Of a stretch of 64,000 nt of DNA, positions 22,785-34,680 are shown piece by piece (the first letter of the stretch is position 1; each line of letters begins with the position of its first letter). The notes below the pieces were generated by a model. That model was given only the letters and a program-made list of their open reading frames with translations. It was not told where the DNA came from and ran no database searches. This stretch comes from Corythucha ciliata (Eukaryota; Arthropoda; Insecta; Hemiptera; Tingidae). The position numbers and the translations under genes are program-made. The stretch lies in the NCBI GenBank assembly GCA_038030265.1, contig CM075941.1, forward strand, positions 59,125,952-59,189,951, given 5' to 3'.

Positions 22785-25700
22785 GTAAAACCGGTGAAAT
22801 TGATTTTTTTAAGGAGCCCATCCTGTGAAATTGTCATGTTATAGAGCGAAATAACTCTCGAAAATGTTTTTTTCGATTAGCCATGGTCCCAAATTTCAGT
22901 TTTTTGATGAACTATACGCGATAAATTTTCCTACTCTGTCACTATTCAAGCCAAGTTTACGTTAGAATAAGTAAGTTGCTGAAAGGTGAAGGAAATGTCG
23001 CCGACCGCAAGGGCGAATGATTTATCGAGCTTCGATGCGGCATAATTGAGTTGAAATGTCACGTTGAACTTTGCTATTTTGTCACCTTTAAGCAGTTTAG
23101 AGTTTAGACCGTCTTTTGTATTAAAGGCGTGATGATTATTCACGATTTAAGAGCATTTTTAATAAGAAGAAATAGATACAGTCAAAAACAAGAAACAAAA
23201 CAGGAAAGAATAAGAGGAACAGTTGAAAAAATTGGAATCAATTTAAGGTATTCTGTGACACGCTCATGAAATAAAACGGTTTACCACGTTTAATCCTTCT
23301 GATATGGTCAGAAGGGGTTGAAACATTGCTTATTTCTGTTGTTTACCGTTTTGGTGGGAGGAGGGAAATCCCGTTGGCGAGAAGAGAGACACTGGGCAAA
23401 TAGTCCGAGTGTGGCCGTTAGACAAATGGTAAACAGGGTGGTGGTGGGTGAGGGGAAAAACAAACAATAGGACAAGAAAAGCAGAAGTCCCACACCCCCC
23501 CCACCCACACGTTCCTTCGTCACCACTCCGTTGAATCGTACCGAAAGGGCTTTAAAAGGTATATGGAATGATCGTTCCCCAACTTTTTGTGAATCGAGCC
23601 CCTTCGTGTGGGGCATTTCGGTTGAGTGCGCATCGTCGTGAAATCGGTGGCTGGGTCGAGAGTGGTGCATATCCGTGAAAGGAGACAGTGATAATAGTGA
23701 ATTTGAGGGGAAAGAGAGATGCGTTCATTATTGTCTCAAGTGTCAAGTGGCCGGGGGGGTTCAGCTGGATTGACTCATCTGAGTCATTCACTTTCAGTTT
23801 TCTGTATAGAGGGTCCTGTTTCCTATATAACTCGTGGAACATTAGTGCTTTCTGATTTACTCACTAAGAAAAAAGGGAGCACTTATCTTGTCAATTGTTT
23901 CAAGGCGAACGGAAAAGTGAGGGCATCAAGTTTCCTGTAAAACAGCCAAAATAATTAAACTTATTCCTCGCCTTTCCGCGCCCTCCTACACAAGTATATC
24001 AAACTATTTGGTACTTAAATTACAAAGTTCTTCAACGTCAAACCTACCTATCTCTTATAAAAAAAAAAAACTGACGTTCATATTAATTTATAAAGCACTG
24101 TCAAGCTAATATGGAATATTGTGAGCGTTTTAGGCGCCTGACCATGCACTTAAACCAATCAGTCGATATTAAAAATGAAAGCCCATAATATAATACATTT
24201 AACATAAATGGGCCCACTTCCTACGGTTTTCGGAGTAGAGCACTAAAGGCTCATCATTGTCTTAAATGACTCCCACTTCTCCCCTTATTTCTTACCCTTT
24301 TTATCTTATATTTCAATTTTTAATCCCCGGTATTCAGAAAGCAAGGACGGACAAAGTGGAAAACTTCATCTTCGTTTTATAACTGAATAAAATATTAATT
24401 CAATTAACTTGGCTAAATTACAAATTACCTAATTTAAAGGGTTATAAATCGCTTTTAACGTAGGAGTTCCTTCAATAGGAAGGAGTAAGCTCGAGGAAAT
24501 GCTGAGTTGTTCACTGTCGTGATTAGAACCCTGTTTCCATCTCTAAGTCAAAGTTACAAAGCAAGTGAAGTCAAAGCTGACTCATTTCCACTTGAACTTG
24601 GAAACGATTTCTGTTTAAAAACTCGTTTAAAACTATAGTTTTAAGTATAAAATTACTCCCACTAAATTTTTTAAATGAGTGATGAGTTACAACGCTTTTA
24701 AATATTCATCAGCGATGACCTGATCTCTAAAATTCTATTAAACCCCTCTTTTGAACATTATCATTTTCAACTTTTAATAATAAACAAAGCTGACCAGAGC
24801 TGGGGAAATCTAATAAAAAGCTAAAAGGGAGCGGGTGTTTGTTGTCCGTATACACGGGTTAACCAATTACGGAGGGAAGAAGATCGGCCCTTTTTGGACA
24901 GGCGAGGCGTCAAGCTCTGCGGAATCCAATTAAACCGTTCGGAGAAAGTAAAAAGAGTGTACACAAGATGAGCCCCTACCCCCCCCACCACCCAGAGGGA
25001 GGAATGAGACGGCGGCGGCGTTGATGCGGCCTGGGCTAACGAAATGAAACGTGGCGAAAAACAAAAAGAAAATTGTCATTGTTTCACTGTCACTCGCTCT
25101 CCTCTTTTCTGATAAGCGCGTGCACACGCTTGTTTACCAATTTTCACCGTATTAAAACTTTCCTCGGAATAAACTTTTAAATACATTACATATAATAAGT
25201 AAAGCCAGTTTAATAAAACTTTTTCGTAACAAAAATAATCGCCAAGCGCGAACTTGTCTCCCTTAATTCACGCAAACATCATAATGATTAATCACCCTCG
25301 CGTCAGATTCACCCTGTAAAATTTTCTCTCTGTCACGCGGAAGGGTGAGTATAAGAGGGGGGGGGGCGATGATGAGGAGCAGCACGTGATAGTGTTTACT
25401 CACGAGGCGAAGAGCAAATATCAATCACTGCAATGATGGAATATTTCAAGGGTAATGGCCCTTGCTTTTCGTCTTTGCGACTGACTTAATGCTCTTGTTT
25501 CCTCCCCCATCTTTTTTCTCTGTTACTGTAAGATATAAACGATTTTTGATGATTCTTCTGTTTTTTTTTTTTTATTTTAAAACTTTAAATTGAATAAGCC
25601 CACCCCTCCGATAGGAGCGCTCTAATTTATTTTTGGATGGATTACAAAGGCTGGGCAAGAAAAGCCCTCTGTTCTCAAGAGTTTTCAAAGCAAAAAACTA

Positions 25701-26500
25701 GCCTATTTTTCTGATAAAAGTAGCCCTGAACGCGATTTAAGGATTTTTTTTTTTTTTTTTTTTTTTCAATTTTAGTGGCGGCATACACTGAAAAAAAATG
25801 AACTACAGGAATTCTTGTAACTTGTTATTTTGTTAATAGAACATATTTTTTGTAAGCCCGACGGAACTTTCTTGCATTGATGATGTTTCGCGTTGCATTG
25901 ATTACTTTTCAATTCCTGCTAGAGTTTTGCTAGTTGACGGTACAACACCGTTTGCTACTATAACAATTTGATAGGTTGATATCACGAGACGAAAAAATTG
26001 GAAAACATTTTGTTTTCATTACAATTTTTAATCCTTTTAGTAATGAGTTCTGAAATATGAGCGGGAAATCCTAGAATGCTGTGTTATGAGTTTATGGTAA
26101 TCCTTTAAAATGGTGATTCACTACTGAATGATTCCTGTAGTGACAGCAATAGTGTTTGCAACTGCTAACATTTCGTTGAGCAGTAATCACCTTATACTGC
26201 TATGTTTACGAGAAATATAGTCAGGTTTACCAATCCCAGCGAATTTTCGGCATTCTAGCAGCAGTAACTATATACCCGGTTGAGATCACACTAAAAGGAT
26301 TACTGTTGACTAGGTAGCTACATTCAGTACCGACCAATTTAAGTTTGGGCTGGCGTGAAGCAGACTCCTTTCCTTCATTGCCTACGAGGTTTAGAAACTG
26401 GGAACATCAATTTCAATATCATTCTAGTTTTCGTGCTCGTGCCGGAAAGAAAGATGGATCAGTGAGTTTAACTTCATGAGGAGGATTGGGGCCTTTCCCA
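22785..26500. other. 3.7 kb with no supportable gene
   Basis: AT-rich, no domain signature in any frame. It includes purine-rich and G-rich homopolymers (about 25354-25366), T-runs (25560-25573 and 25743-25766) and a weak minisatellite-like scrap after the second T-run (CAATTTTAGTGGCGG). Only short chance frames are present. It could hold regulatory or ancient repeat sequence. Confidence 0.4.
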
Positions 26501-26524
26501 ATTTGTGAGAACTTTCAATGGGAG

Positions 26525-27550
26525 GTAAGTAAAGATTTCCGTCCAAACGTCGTGTCGATTACCGAGCGTTAGGCATCGATAATCTCTGTCTGAATTGCGG
26601 TTGGTCAAACCACACATCGCGCGAGTGCACGAAAGATCGTATGTCACAAGTGTTCTTCCTGCGGTAAAATTGGCCATGTCTCGAAGGTGTGTATCACCTC
26701 ACTTCTCCAGAAATCTAAAACAAATACCTTATCGTCTCAGCATTCTCAAGATGAAAGTATTGTTTCGAATGAATATGGCATCGTTCGAATGGAAGACACA
26801 GAGGATCTTTACGAATTAGGTCATGACTCAGACAAATACATCGTCACCGTTACTCTTAACAAGAAGCCTCAATCCATTGAAGTTGACTCAGGCGCTCGTT
26901 TTTCCCTTCTATCAGAAACCGATTTCCAAAAGCTTAAACTCAACGTTCCACTTCAACCTACCACAGTCACGTTTCGATCTTACTCCGACCATGGCATTAA
27001 ACCGAAAGGTAAAGTCTCTGTCTCAGTCGCCTACGGAACCAAATCAATGGTTGGCGACATATTCATAGTCCCTGCCGGTCGTGCCGCTTTACTTGGCCGC
27101 ATGTGGATTCGAGGACTCAGGATTAATCTCGATGAAATAGATGCTTGTAAACAAGCTCCTTTCAAATCAATTGGAATCAACACAGTCACGTGTCTCGACG
27201 ATATTTTCCAAAACTTTTCCCTCGTTTTTGAAGAAAGGGTTGGTTGTGTTCCCAATGCGGAAGTAAAACTACAACTCAGAGAAGGTGCTCAACCTATCTT
27301 CATTAGGGAACGCGACGTTCCGTTTGCCCTGCGGGATCGAGTCGAAAAAGAACTTGCCTCACTCGAATCTCAGGGAGTTATTACTCCTGTCGCAACCAGT
27401 GATTGGGGATCACCACTTGTCGTTATCGCTAAGGCCGATGGTGGCGTAAGACTCTGCGTGGATTACAAGTGTGGCGTGAATCCGAAATTAGTCACAGCTA
27501 ACCACCCTATCCGTCGCATAGATGAAGTATTACATAGTATCAGAGGATAG
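26525..27550 (+). pseudogene. gypsy gag end, protease and N-terminal RT
   Basis: Two CCHC knuckles (CLNCGWSNHTSREC, then CSSCGKIGHVSKVC in another frame) mark the gag 3' end. The frame 26687-27550 then has the aspartic protease with VDSGARFSLLSE, the ALLGRMWIRGL segment that closes the protease, and the start of RT (VEKELASLESQGVITPV, WGSPLVVIAKADGGVRLCVDYK). A premature TAG at 27548-27550 cuts it. These enzymes would process the polyprotein and copy the element's RNA in its particle. Confidence 0.8.
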
Positions 27551-27559
27551 AAGTTTTTC

Positions 27560-28615
27560 TGCAAATTGGACCTCTACAAGGCCTACTTGTATTTAAAAGT
27601 TGATGAAGGAGGAAGCAAAATTCAAACAACATCGTCTCACAAAAGCACATTCAGGATGAATCGTCTCAGCTTTGGGATAAAAACTGCACCGTCGGAATTC
27701 AACCGAATCATGTCTCAATTGTTGCAGGGTTTGTCCAAAGTTGACGCCTGTTTTGACGACATCATTTGTCACGGCTCGACACTCAAAGAATGTTCAAGAA
27801 ATCTCATCGCTTGTCTCGATCGCCTACAGAAAAATGACCTACACCTGAATCACGATAAATGTTCCTTCTTCAAAGAAAGTATCAATTACCCAGGCCATAT
27901 AGTCTCTTTCAACAAAATCCAAAAATGCCCTGTAAAAGTTGAAGCAATTTCTCGGATGCCTCACCCCAAGAACATCGATGAACTCAGACGTTTCCTTGGT
28001 TTAGTAACATATTACGCAAAATTTATTCTGGATTTTTCATCAAAGACGTTTCCATTGCGACGTTTACTTCGAAAAGATGAACGATTCATTTGGTCCACAG
28101 CAGCTGAATCAGCGTTCTTGACTCTGAAGTCAAGTCCGAATTAGCAGTGATCGGGTGCTCATTCCTTATGACCCATCAAAAATTGTTATCCTTACGACAG
28201 ACGCCAGCCCCACTGGGATCGCAGCAGTACTCAGCCATGAAATTGAAGGTCACGAAAGACCAATTGCTTACGCCTCCCGTTGATCTGACGCAGGCTGAAT
28301 CAAACTACAGCCAACTCGACCGAGAAGCCATAGCAATTGTCTACGGAGCAACCCATTTTTTCAACTACATTTTCGGTAAAAGTTTTGTTTTAGTCACCGA
28401 CAACAAGCCACTTTCTCACATTTTTCATCCCAACCGGGCCCTGCCACAAATGACATCGTCGCGCTTACTACGGTATGCCTCTTTTCTTAGTGGACTCGAC
28501 TACACTATTCGATGCAAGAAAAGCGAGGAACATGACAACGTTGATTGCTTGTCTCGCACCCCAGTTCCTTCCTCAAGCATTTCGTCGAAAATAGCGATGG
28601 ATGAAGAAGTCACTA
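27560..28615 (+). pseudogene. gypsy RT palm and RNase H
   Basis: 27566-28144 holds the RT palm: the motif A region DLYKAYLYLKVDEG, FGIKTAPSEFNRIM and the catalytic CFDDIICHG, then the connection (RFLGLVTYYAKFI). After a stop, 28147-28615 carries RNase H, with the glutamate in QLDREAIAIVYGA, the aspartate in VTDNKPLSHIF and DCLSRTP at the domain end. The first RNase H block, including its aspartate-containing segment near 28190, is in a shifted frame. The frame runs into the inserted element's terminus and stops there. Confidence 0.8.
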
Positions 28616-28639
28616 CCCAAGTAGCAAAGATCCTTTAAA

Positions 28640-29740
28640 AAATATTTATTGAATATTTTTTTCAATTTTAAAGTTTTGATCTCCAAATATTTGAGGACAA
28701 AATATTTTTTAAACTTTTAATAAATACGTGACTACAATAGTTTTTTCACCAGATATATATCAATTTTTTTCAAATGTTTTTTAAACTAATATTTGGATAC
28801 AAAATGTTTGAGCAAAGTTTAATTGAACCTGATTTTTTAAATATGTTTTCGCGTAAAATTCAAATGAGATTACAATCGTACATACCGAGGATATTCCGCT
28901 TATCTCCACCTAATCGGACCCAGGTTGTTTTTCTGTCACAATTAGCGGCTGTCCACATTAAAGGTAGGGAGAAATAAATAGATAATTAGTTTTTATGAGT
29001 TTATGAATTTGATTTAAAATTCGAGGAAAATCAAAATTGAAATTCGGGCTCTGCTGGGCAAGTCTCAAGACGTCAAAACTATAGGTTTCATATGAGATCA
29101 TGAAAAATGAAATATTCCAAGTACTTAGCGCGTAAAATGGTGAGGGGTTACTGGGCGAGGGGTAGTACTTGCATGCCCCTCATAAGCTGAGTGGGTGTCA
29201 GGAAGGCACAAGTGATGAGACGGACCTGCACCCCCTGCTTTTTGTACGAGTCATCACTAACTTTTTCAGTTTTTCTTCCCCTACCCGCGGTCTTCTCACA
29301 CGCTTCGCGAACTTCTTTCTTCGTTTTTTCCGTCTACATGGCACATGGGCACGTGTGGTGGGAAGCTGGTCTATGGGCGACACCGCGACAGAGCCAGTTT
29401 AGTAATAATTCAGTTCGTTATCGTCCTTTGATTGCGTGAATATAAAGTGAATGTGAGATTATTTGCGTGTACATAGTTGTTTTTCGAGAACTGCTGGTGA
29501 GTACTCTACTATTCATTATTTTATACTTTTTACTTCACGTTATGCTGACAAATTAGATTTATCATTGTGGAACACTTTACTAAAAAATGAATATTAGGTC
29601 CGTTCCATAGTTTGAAAAGTGCTACACTAGCACTGGAGATCACGTTTTTACTCAAACAACTTTTATGAATAAATATATAAAAAGAATGGATACGTAGTTT
29701 GAGTTCATATAGTAGTGGTTGCACTTTTCAAAAAATGGTA
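28640..29740. other. Left part of the TA-flanked element, non-coding
   Basis: T-rich subterminal repeats up to about 28880, then sequence without recognisable coding potential up to the 5' LTR. Confidence 0.4.
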
Positions 29741-29746
29741 TGGGCC

Positions 29747-29862
29747 TGCATAGGGATCTAGCTGATGCTAGATCCACATGATTCAATTATTGTTTAAAAA
29801 TAAATCAGTTTTATTTGGGTCGTTTAATGAAACGTTGTTAAGACAGAACTCATTTTGAAACA
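29747..29862 (+). repeat. 5' LTR (116 bp)
   Basis: Starts TGCATAGGGATC and ends GAAACA. It contains AATAAA near 29800 and a short palindrome (GGATCTAGCTGATGCTAGATCC) split by two bases. It matches the 3' LTR except at base 3. Confidence 0.9.
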
Positions 29863-30754
29863 TGGTGCCAAGCGATGAATCCGCGCGCAATGTGGCAGGT
29901 CTGAACATCGTTGATCAAACTGCTGTTGGACAGCAAGTTTTCAGGCCTAACGCCGCTGCTCCACCTCCACATATCAATTTTGATTCCCCGAATTGGGCGA
30001 GGTGGCGCACACGGTGGGAACGTTACCACCAAACGTAAACGTTGCCACGTTTCTAGGCGTAATGTCTGACGAGTATCAGGTGAATCACTTGGTCTTGGCT
30101 TTAGGTGATGAGTCGGAGGATATTTTCGCTCGCCTGAGATTGACAGAAGCAGAACGAAGGAATTACAATGTGGTTTTACAAGCTTTCGAGCAGCATTTCG
30201 AAGGCAAAACTAATTTAGTTTTCGAAAGGAGTAAGTTTTTTGACCGCACTCAACGGACAGAGGAGCCGGCAGAACATTTTATTAACGACTTGCATTCAAT
30301 TGCGAGGAAGTGTAATTTCGGAATTTTGCAAGAGGATTTAATCATGCATGAAATACTGCAAGGCATGTCTAACGTTCGGTTGTCAGAGCAGCTTAAAGCT
30401 GACAGCACGCAAACTAAATTGACACTACAAAGCGTCGAGGAACGAGTGAAACAGACGGAGCTCATTCACAGCCAACAGACTAGCGTCAGAAAGCATTTTG
30501 AAGATACAGAGGTAAACCGTGTCAACAACACAAATTGGTCCACTGATAAAAGTCAGCAAAGAAGAAAGTGCTTTAAGTGCGGGTATGAGAATCATCTGGG
30601 AAAGGAATGCCCTGCAGTGAATAGCCGATGCTTTAAGTGTGATAAGTTGGGGCATTATTCGAGGTTTTGTAAGTCAAAACGAGCTGACTGTGTGTATCAA
30701 TCTCCGTCGTTACAAACACCCAAAGAGAGAGACTTTTTTTTTATCGGCAGTTGA
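29862..30754 (+). pseudogene. gag with two zinc knuckles, one frameshift
   Basis: Structural protein for the virus-like particle. The first frame, from the ATG at 29862, gives a proline-rich leader and NWARWRTRWERY, then hits a stop near 30036. A second frame (from 29993) picks up the capsid-like domain (VATFLGVMSDEYQ, FEQHFEGKTNLVFERSKFF, EEPAEHFINDLHSIARKC). It then ends with two knuckles, CFKCGYENHLGKEC and CFKCDKLGHYSRFC. The frame ends at 30754, just after a run of nine T (about 30732-30740). The protease lies in another frame, so this run may be a slippage site or a lesion. Confidence 0.8.
29863..29880 (+). promoter_or_regulatory. tRNA primer-binding site
   Basis: TGGTGCCAAGCG immediately follows the LTR's terminal CA, the standard position and 5'-TGG start for a site complementary to a tRNA 3' end. 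The tRNA identity was not determined. An ATG (29862-29864) overlaps the LTR end and this site and is in frame with gag-like sequence. Confidence 0.6.
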
Positions 30755-31112
30755 TTCAAAACATCCTGTCTCAAGTGAGGCTCAATGGGAAATTCATTTA
30801 CGGGTGGGACCTTCTAGAGTCACCTTTCGCATCGACACGGGAGCAGATGTCACAATTATTTCGGAAAACTTGTACAATAGAAAATTCAAATCTAAATTTC
30901 GCCTTTTGAAACAGAAGAGCTTGTTGTATGGTCCCGGGAAGAATAAATTAGACATCAAGAAGGGAAAGAAGAAATTAGACATCATCGGAATTTTTAAAGC
31001 CCCAATTAGTTACAAGCATAGGTGCAGTTTTGAAGACATTTACGTTCTGAAGAGTGAAGTCCAAAAACCCTTATTGGGCCGTCCAGCAATTGAAAAGCTA
31101 CAAAAGGGTTGA
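30755..31112 (+). pseudogene. Aspartic protease
   Basis: Retropepsin domain in the +1 frame relative to gag. The active-site segment is FRIDTGADVTIISE, and the C-terminal glycine segment LLGRPAIEKL follows a lysine-rich flap. A duplicated-looking KKGKKKLDI block occurs near 30955-30985 (LDIKKGKKKLDI). The expected length for a gypsy protease is kept. It overlaps the start of the next frame at 31054. Confidence 0.75.
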
Positions 31113-31776
31113 CGAAGCAGCTGTTTCTGACCGGAAATATAATTTAAAACAGTTATACCCATCCATTTTTCATGGTATAGGAGTTATGCGTTACAGTTAT
31201 ACAATAAGTCTAAAAGAAGGGGTCAGACCGGTGGCTATCAACACGCCTCGTAGAATCCCTGTACAGCTTAGGGACAAGACCGAACAAGAGTTGCAAGCTG
31301 TCTTGGAGCAAGAAACTCGCCCAGGCGGCTGGCAGCCAGTACAGTTCGCGTCCCAGGGCTTAACTGAGACAGAGAAACGCTATTCCAACTTGGAAAGAGA
31401 AGCCTTGGCTTTGACTTGGGCGTGCGAAAAGTTCGAAGACCTTTTAATAGGCACTACATTTATTTTACGAACAGATAACAAACCTTTAGTCACCCTGCTC
31501 GGAAAGAAACCCCTTATTGATTTAAGTGCTCGAATTCAACGGTTTAGAATGCGTTTGTTAAAATTCGATTTTCGAGTTGAACACGTTTCGGGGAAGGAAT
31601 TTTATACTCCTGACACTCTATCAAGATCTCCAGCTTCTTCTTCTTCCTTTAAAAATACCGACATTCTTGAAGACCAGATGACAGAACTGTTTGTTGATCA
31701 AGTCTTTTCAGCCAACGTTAGCGACGTTCGGTGCAATTGGAGGCTCAATTTGCGGACCCCTTGTTTGATATTCTGA
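31113..31776 (+). pseudogene. RT start fused to RNase H; RT core absent
   Basis: The frame begins like the N-terminal RT of gypsy elements (the SLKEGVRPVAINTPRRIPV strand and QLRDKTEQELQAVLEQE). It then jumps directly, without a frame change, to RNase H: GWQPVQFASQGLTETEKRY, NLEREALALTWACEKFE, LRTDNKPLVTLLGK and YTPDTLSRSP. All RT palm motifs, including the YxDD aspartates, and the first RNase H aspartate are missing. The deletion is in-frame, at about 31310-31330. The remaining protein would have no polymerase. It ends in a frame different from integrase, which starts at 31731. Confidence 0.8.
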
Positions 31777-33176
31777 GGAAATTTATTACGGAAGGGTGGC
31801 CAACGGTCCGTGACACAAGGGTAGCTCAATTTTGGAAGTTTAAAAATGACCTATGGGTAAAGGACGACATAATCCAGTATAAAAATCGCTTAGTGATCCC
31901 ATACAAGCTACGTGCCGTGATGTTTGACAGATTACACGCCGCTCATGGGGGTGAAAATAAATGCATAGAACGTGCCAAACAATGCGTTTGGTGGCCATCA
32001 ATTTCGCAGTATATTCGTGAGAAAGTTGCAACATGCCAAAACTGTGTATCTCATCGTAATCAACGTCCAGAGCCGTTGATACCGTCAGCTCAACCTAGTA
32101 GGCCTTGGGAACGCATTGCCATGGACTTCTTCAAAGCAAAAGGAGAGTGGCATTTGGTCGTAGGTGATTTTTTCTCCAGGTACATAGATGTTTGCCCTTT
32201 TCCTCGCAGTTTGCAGTCTTCTGAAATAATTGAGTACTTAAAAAAACTTTTTGCACATTTTGGCGTCCCTGAATCAATTCGTTACGATGCAGGATCGAAT
32301 TTAAATTCTTTTCAAATGAGACAATTCAGTAGAGAACTTGGGTTTAAAATCATTCCCGGAAGTCCAAAACACTATCAAGGAAATGGATTTGCTGAGTCCA
32401 TGGTCCGGATAGCAAAAAATTTAATTGAAAAATCACAGGATTTACAACTTGCACTTCTGGCCTACCGATCCACACCGCAGATAGGTTCATATTCGCCTTC
32501 TGAACTTTTAATGGGGCGAAAACTTCGTGGGGTTCTACCGATAGATCCGTCGTCTCTCAAGCCTAGGTGGCCAGATTTAAATAAATTCAGAGATATTGAT
32601 GAAAAAGCCAAGCAGGTTCAGAAACGGAGGTTTGATAAGAGGCACGCAGCTCGCCCCTTAAGAGATTTAAAAGAAGGGGAACACGGTTTCATAACGGATA
32701 TGAAAAGATTTGGTACAGTACGGACAAAAAGTACGGAAGCACCGCGGCGTTATCAGGTCGGAACCGAAACCGGAATAGTGACCAGGAACCGTGTCAACTT
32801 GATACCAACGAATTATTTGCGACCGAAAAGATGTGATGACATCAAGAAACAAAAATCCATCGAAGTTCCTCATCGATCCCAAAAATTTGATGACGATTGT
32901 GACCCTTGTCTTATTTTCCGCGCCAGCACGAAGTCAAACACGACGAATTTCGAACCATCACAACGACCGCTAAATTTAGGGATGTCAGCTGGGACACCTG
33001 ATGATCCTCTTCCTCCTATTCGTTTGCCATGGTGGGAAGAAGTGGAAGCAGAAGCAGAAATGGAGCCGGTGGAAGTCAACGAGCCGTTCGAACCAGAGGA
33101 CACCACCGGACATACAAGAAGTGGTCGAAGATTCCGAAGTCTTAATTACCCCCCCCCCCTTCTTCGCCACTATTGA
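31731..33176 (+). CDS. Integrase of the young gypsy element
   Basis: An intact 481-codon frame. The N-terminal zinc finger is HAAHGGENK with CQNC. The catalytic DDE residues lie in ERIAMDFFKAK, RYDAGSNLNSF and GNGFAESMVRIAK. The tail (QKRRFDKRHAARPLRDL, then a basic and acidic C-terminus ending TRSGRRFRSLNYPPP) is typical of Ty3/gypsy integrases. It would insert the cDNA and make the 5-bp duplication seen here. The frame overlaps the preceding RNase H frame by 46 bases in another phase, so expression from the polyprotein would need a frame change. The stop lies just before the purine tract of the 3' LTR. Confidence 0.85.
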   Translation: MQLEAQFADPLFDILRKFITEGWPTVRDTRVAQFWKFKNDLWVKDDIIQYKNRLVIPYKLRAVMFDRLHAAHGGENKCIERAKQCVWWPSISQYIREKVATCQNCVSHRNQRPEPLIPSAQPSRPWERIAMDFFKAKGEWHLVVGDFFSRYIDVCPFPRSLQSSEIIEYLKKLFAHFGVPESIRYDAGSNLNSFQMRQFSRELGFKIIPGSPKHYQGNGFAESMVRIAKNLIEKSQDLQLALLAYRSTPQIGSYSPSELLMGRKLRGVLPIDPSSLKPRWPDLNKFRDIDEKAKQVQKRRFDKRHAARPLRDLKEGEHGFITDMKRFGTVRTKSTEAPRRYQVGTETGIVTRNRVNLIPTNYLRPKRCDDIKKQKSIEVPHRSQKFDDDCDPCLIFRASTKSNTTNFEPSQRPLNLGMSAGTPDDPLPPIRLPWWEEVEAEAEMEPVEVNEPFEPEDTTGHTRSGRRFRSLNYPPPLLRHY

Positions 33177-33187
33177 AGGAGGGGAAA

Positions 33188-33303
33188 TGTATAGGGATCT
33201 AGCTGATGCTAGATCCACATGATTCAATTATTGTTTAAAAATAAATCAGTTTTATTTGGGTCGTTTAATGAAACGTTGTTAAGACAGAACTCATTTTGAA
33301 ACA
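33188..33303 (+). repeat. 3' LTR (116 bp)
   Basis: Starts TGTATAGGGATC and ends GAAACA, followed by the target duplication GGGCC. 115 of 116 positions match the 5' LTR. Confidence 0.9.
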
Positions 33304-34680
33304 GGGCCAATATTATTTTCACTTGAAAGTGTTGAAGATTATGATAGGGATTATTAGTTTTTATGTTCACGATGGGCTTTTTCCTCTGGAGTTGCGGTAT
33401 ACCATTGGGGGGGGGGGCATAGAGGTTTTGATAGTAAAGTGCATTAATTTGGTCTCGTCCGCTAATCGTGTCAAATAATCGCGATACATTTTGCCGATGA
33501 CTTATTTAGGTCATGTAGAACAAGACCAGCCCCCAATTCTGTAAAGCCGCCTTCACATGCGGGCTGGGACAGCTTAAGCTTTGAGCTGTAGCCAATCAAA
33601 GAGCCGCCCGCGTTTGAATTAATCAAATTTCATTGGACACAGCTGAAAGCTGAGCTTTTTTCAGATCACACATGTGAAGCCGGCTTAACTCTTAACGCGT
33701 GCACTAGCAAATTTTCTCAGCTGATTACTTTCAATTATTCACCTTGTTTATTTCGCTATCGCACGCGTTAGGATTAGGAGCAACTATACATATATATATA
33801 TAACGATTGCTCGTTGAGTGAATCGTTGTAGAAACAGTTAAGAAAAAAATTCCAAATGCAGAGATGCAGCAAATTAAGGCGGCATCAATGCAATGGCTCG
33901 CACAAGCCACGCAGCGAATCCACGTGTAAGTATTAGAATTCGCACAGGCATTTCATTCACATAATATGTTATACCGTGAAAACAATTTTTGAATCTCTTT
34001 ATTGTTCTCAGAGCAGGTAAGCGACCAAAAAAAGACGGCGAACGGGAAGAGTTTGGCGAAACATAATGATAGTTTGATTTTTTAATGTTTTCAAAAATAT
34101 TTCATATTTCGTTTTAAATATATTTTTACGCTTTTTCAACTTTTATTTTTAAGCACAGTTGGTCCTATTTCACAGTTTACTCACCATGGAATTGATCACT
34201 GACTTGAGCATTCGTTGAAGGCCCAGACTAAAAATTGATTTTCAGCAGTCGAAACCGACAGTTAGGTATCTCATGATTTTATTGATTTCTTCTGGATCGT
34301 AAGCCCCTTTTACGCGAGTGAGTTTTTCATTAAAAAATAAGTCCAAAATGATTGCACACTGCCAATTTTAGGCAGGGGTCAGCTGATAATTTGTCTGTTT
34401 TGAGCAAAAAACTCTATAGTAGAGTTTAGTCCATCCGCGCGAAAACAAATTTTAAACATTTAATTAATATTTTGCCTGAAACCTTTTTTTACGTGTTTTA
34501 TACATTTATTAAACCTTTGATGAAAAAACATATTAAAAACTTTATAAAATGTTTTTTAAAAGTTTCATAACCAAATGACAAAACGGCCAACAAAATATTT
34601 AAAAAAACTTTTTTCAAATGTTTGAGCAAACTTTTATAACAGTTTTAGTAAAATGTTTTTTAAACGTTTCATTGCTACTT
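33304..34680. other. Right part of the TA-flanked element, non-coding
   Basis: No coding signal. Includes the foldback MITE at 33542-33688, a TA-rich run near 33790, and subterminal AAATGTTTTTTAAA-like repeats from about 34440 to the terminus. Confidence 0.4.
33542..33688. mobile_element. ~147-bp foldback MITE
   Basis: The left arm (AAAGCCGCCTTCACATGCG, then CAGCTTAAGCTTTGAGCTG) and right arm (CAGCTGAAAGCTGAGC, then CACATGTGAAGCCGGCTT) are imperfect inverted repeats of about 55 bp around a short AT-rich centre. No coding content. Confidence 0.6.

Larger units (their letters stand above)
29747..33303 (+). mobile_element. Young Ty3/gypsy retrotransposon with 116-bp LTRs
   Basis: Both LTRs (29747-29862 and 33188-33303) begin TG and end CA. 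They differ at one position (TGCATAGG versus TGTATAGG) and are flanked by the 5-bp target duplication GGGCC (29742-29746, 33304-33308). A primer-binding site starts TGGTGCCAAGCG directly after the 5' LTR. A purine tract GAAGGAGGGGAAA precedes the 3' LTR. Order: gag, protease, RNase H, integrase. The RT core is missing. Near-identical LTRs mean recent insertion. Confidence 0.9.

Noticed and set aside
23308..23940. Possible host exon on either strand
   Set aside because: Frames are short, repetitive in composition and lack convincing splice sites or motifs.
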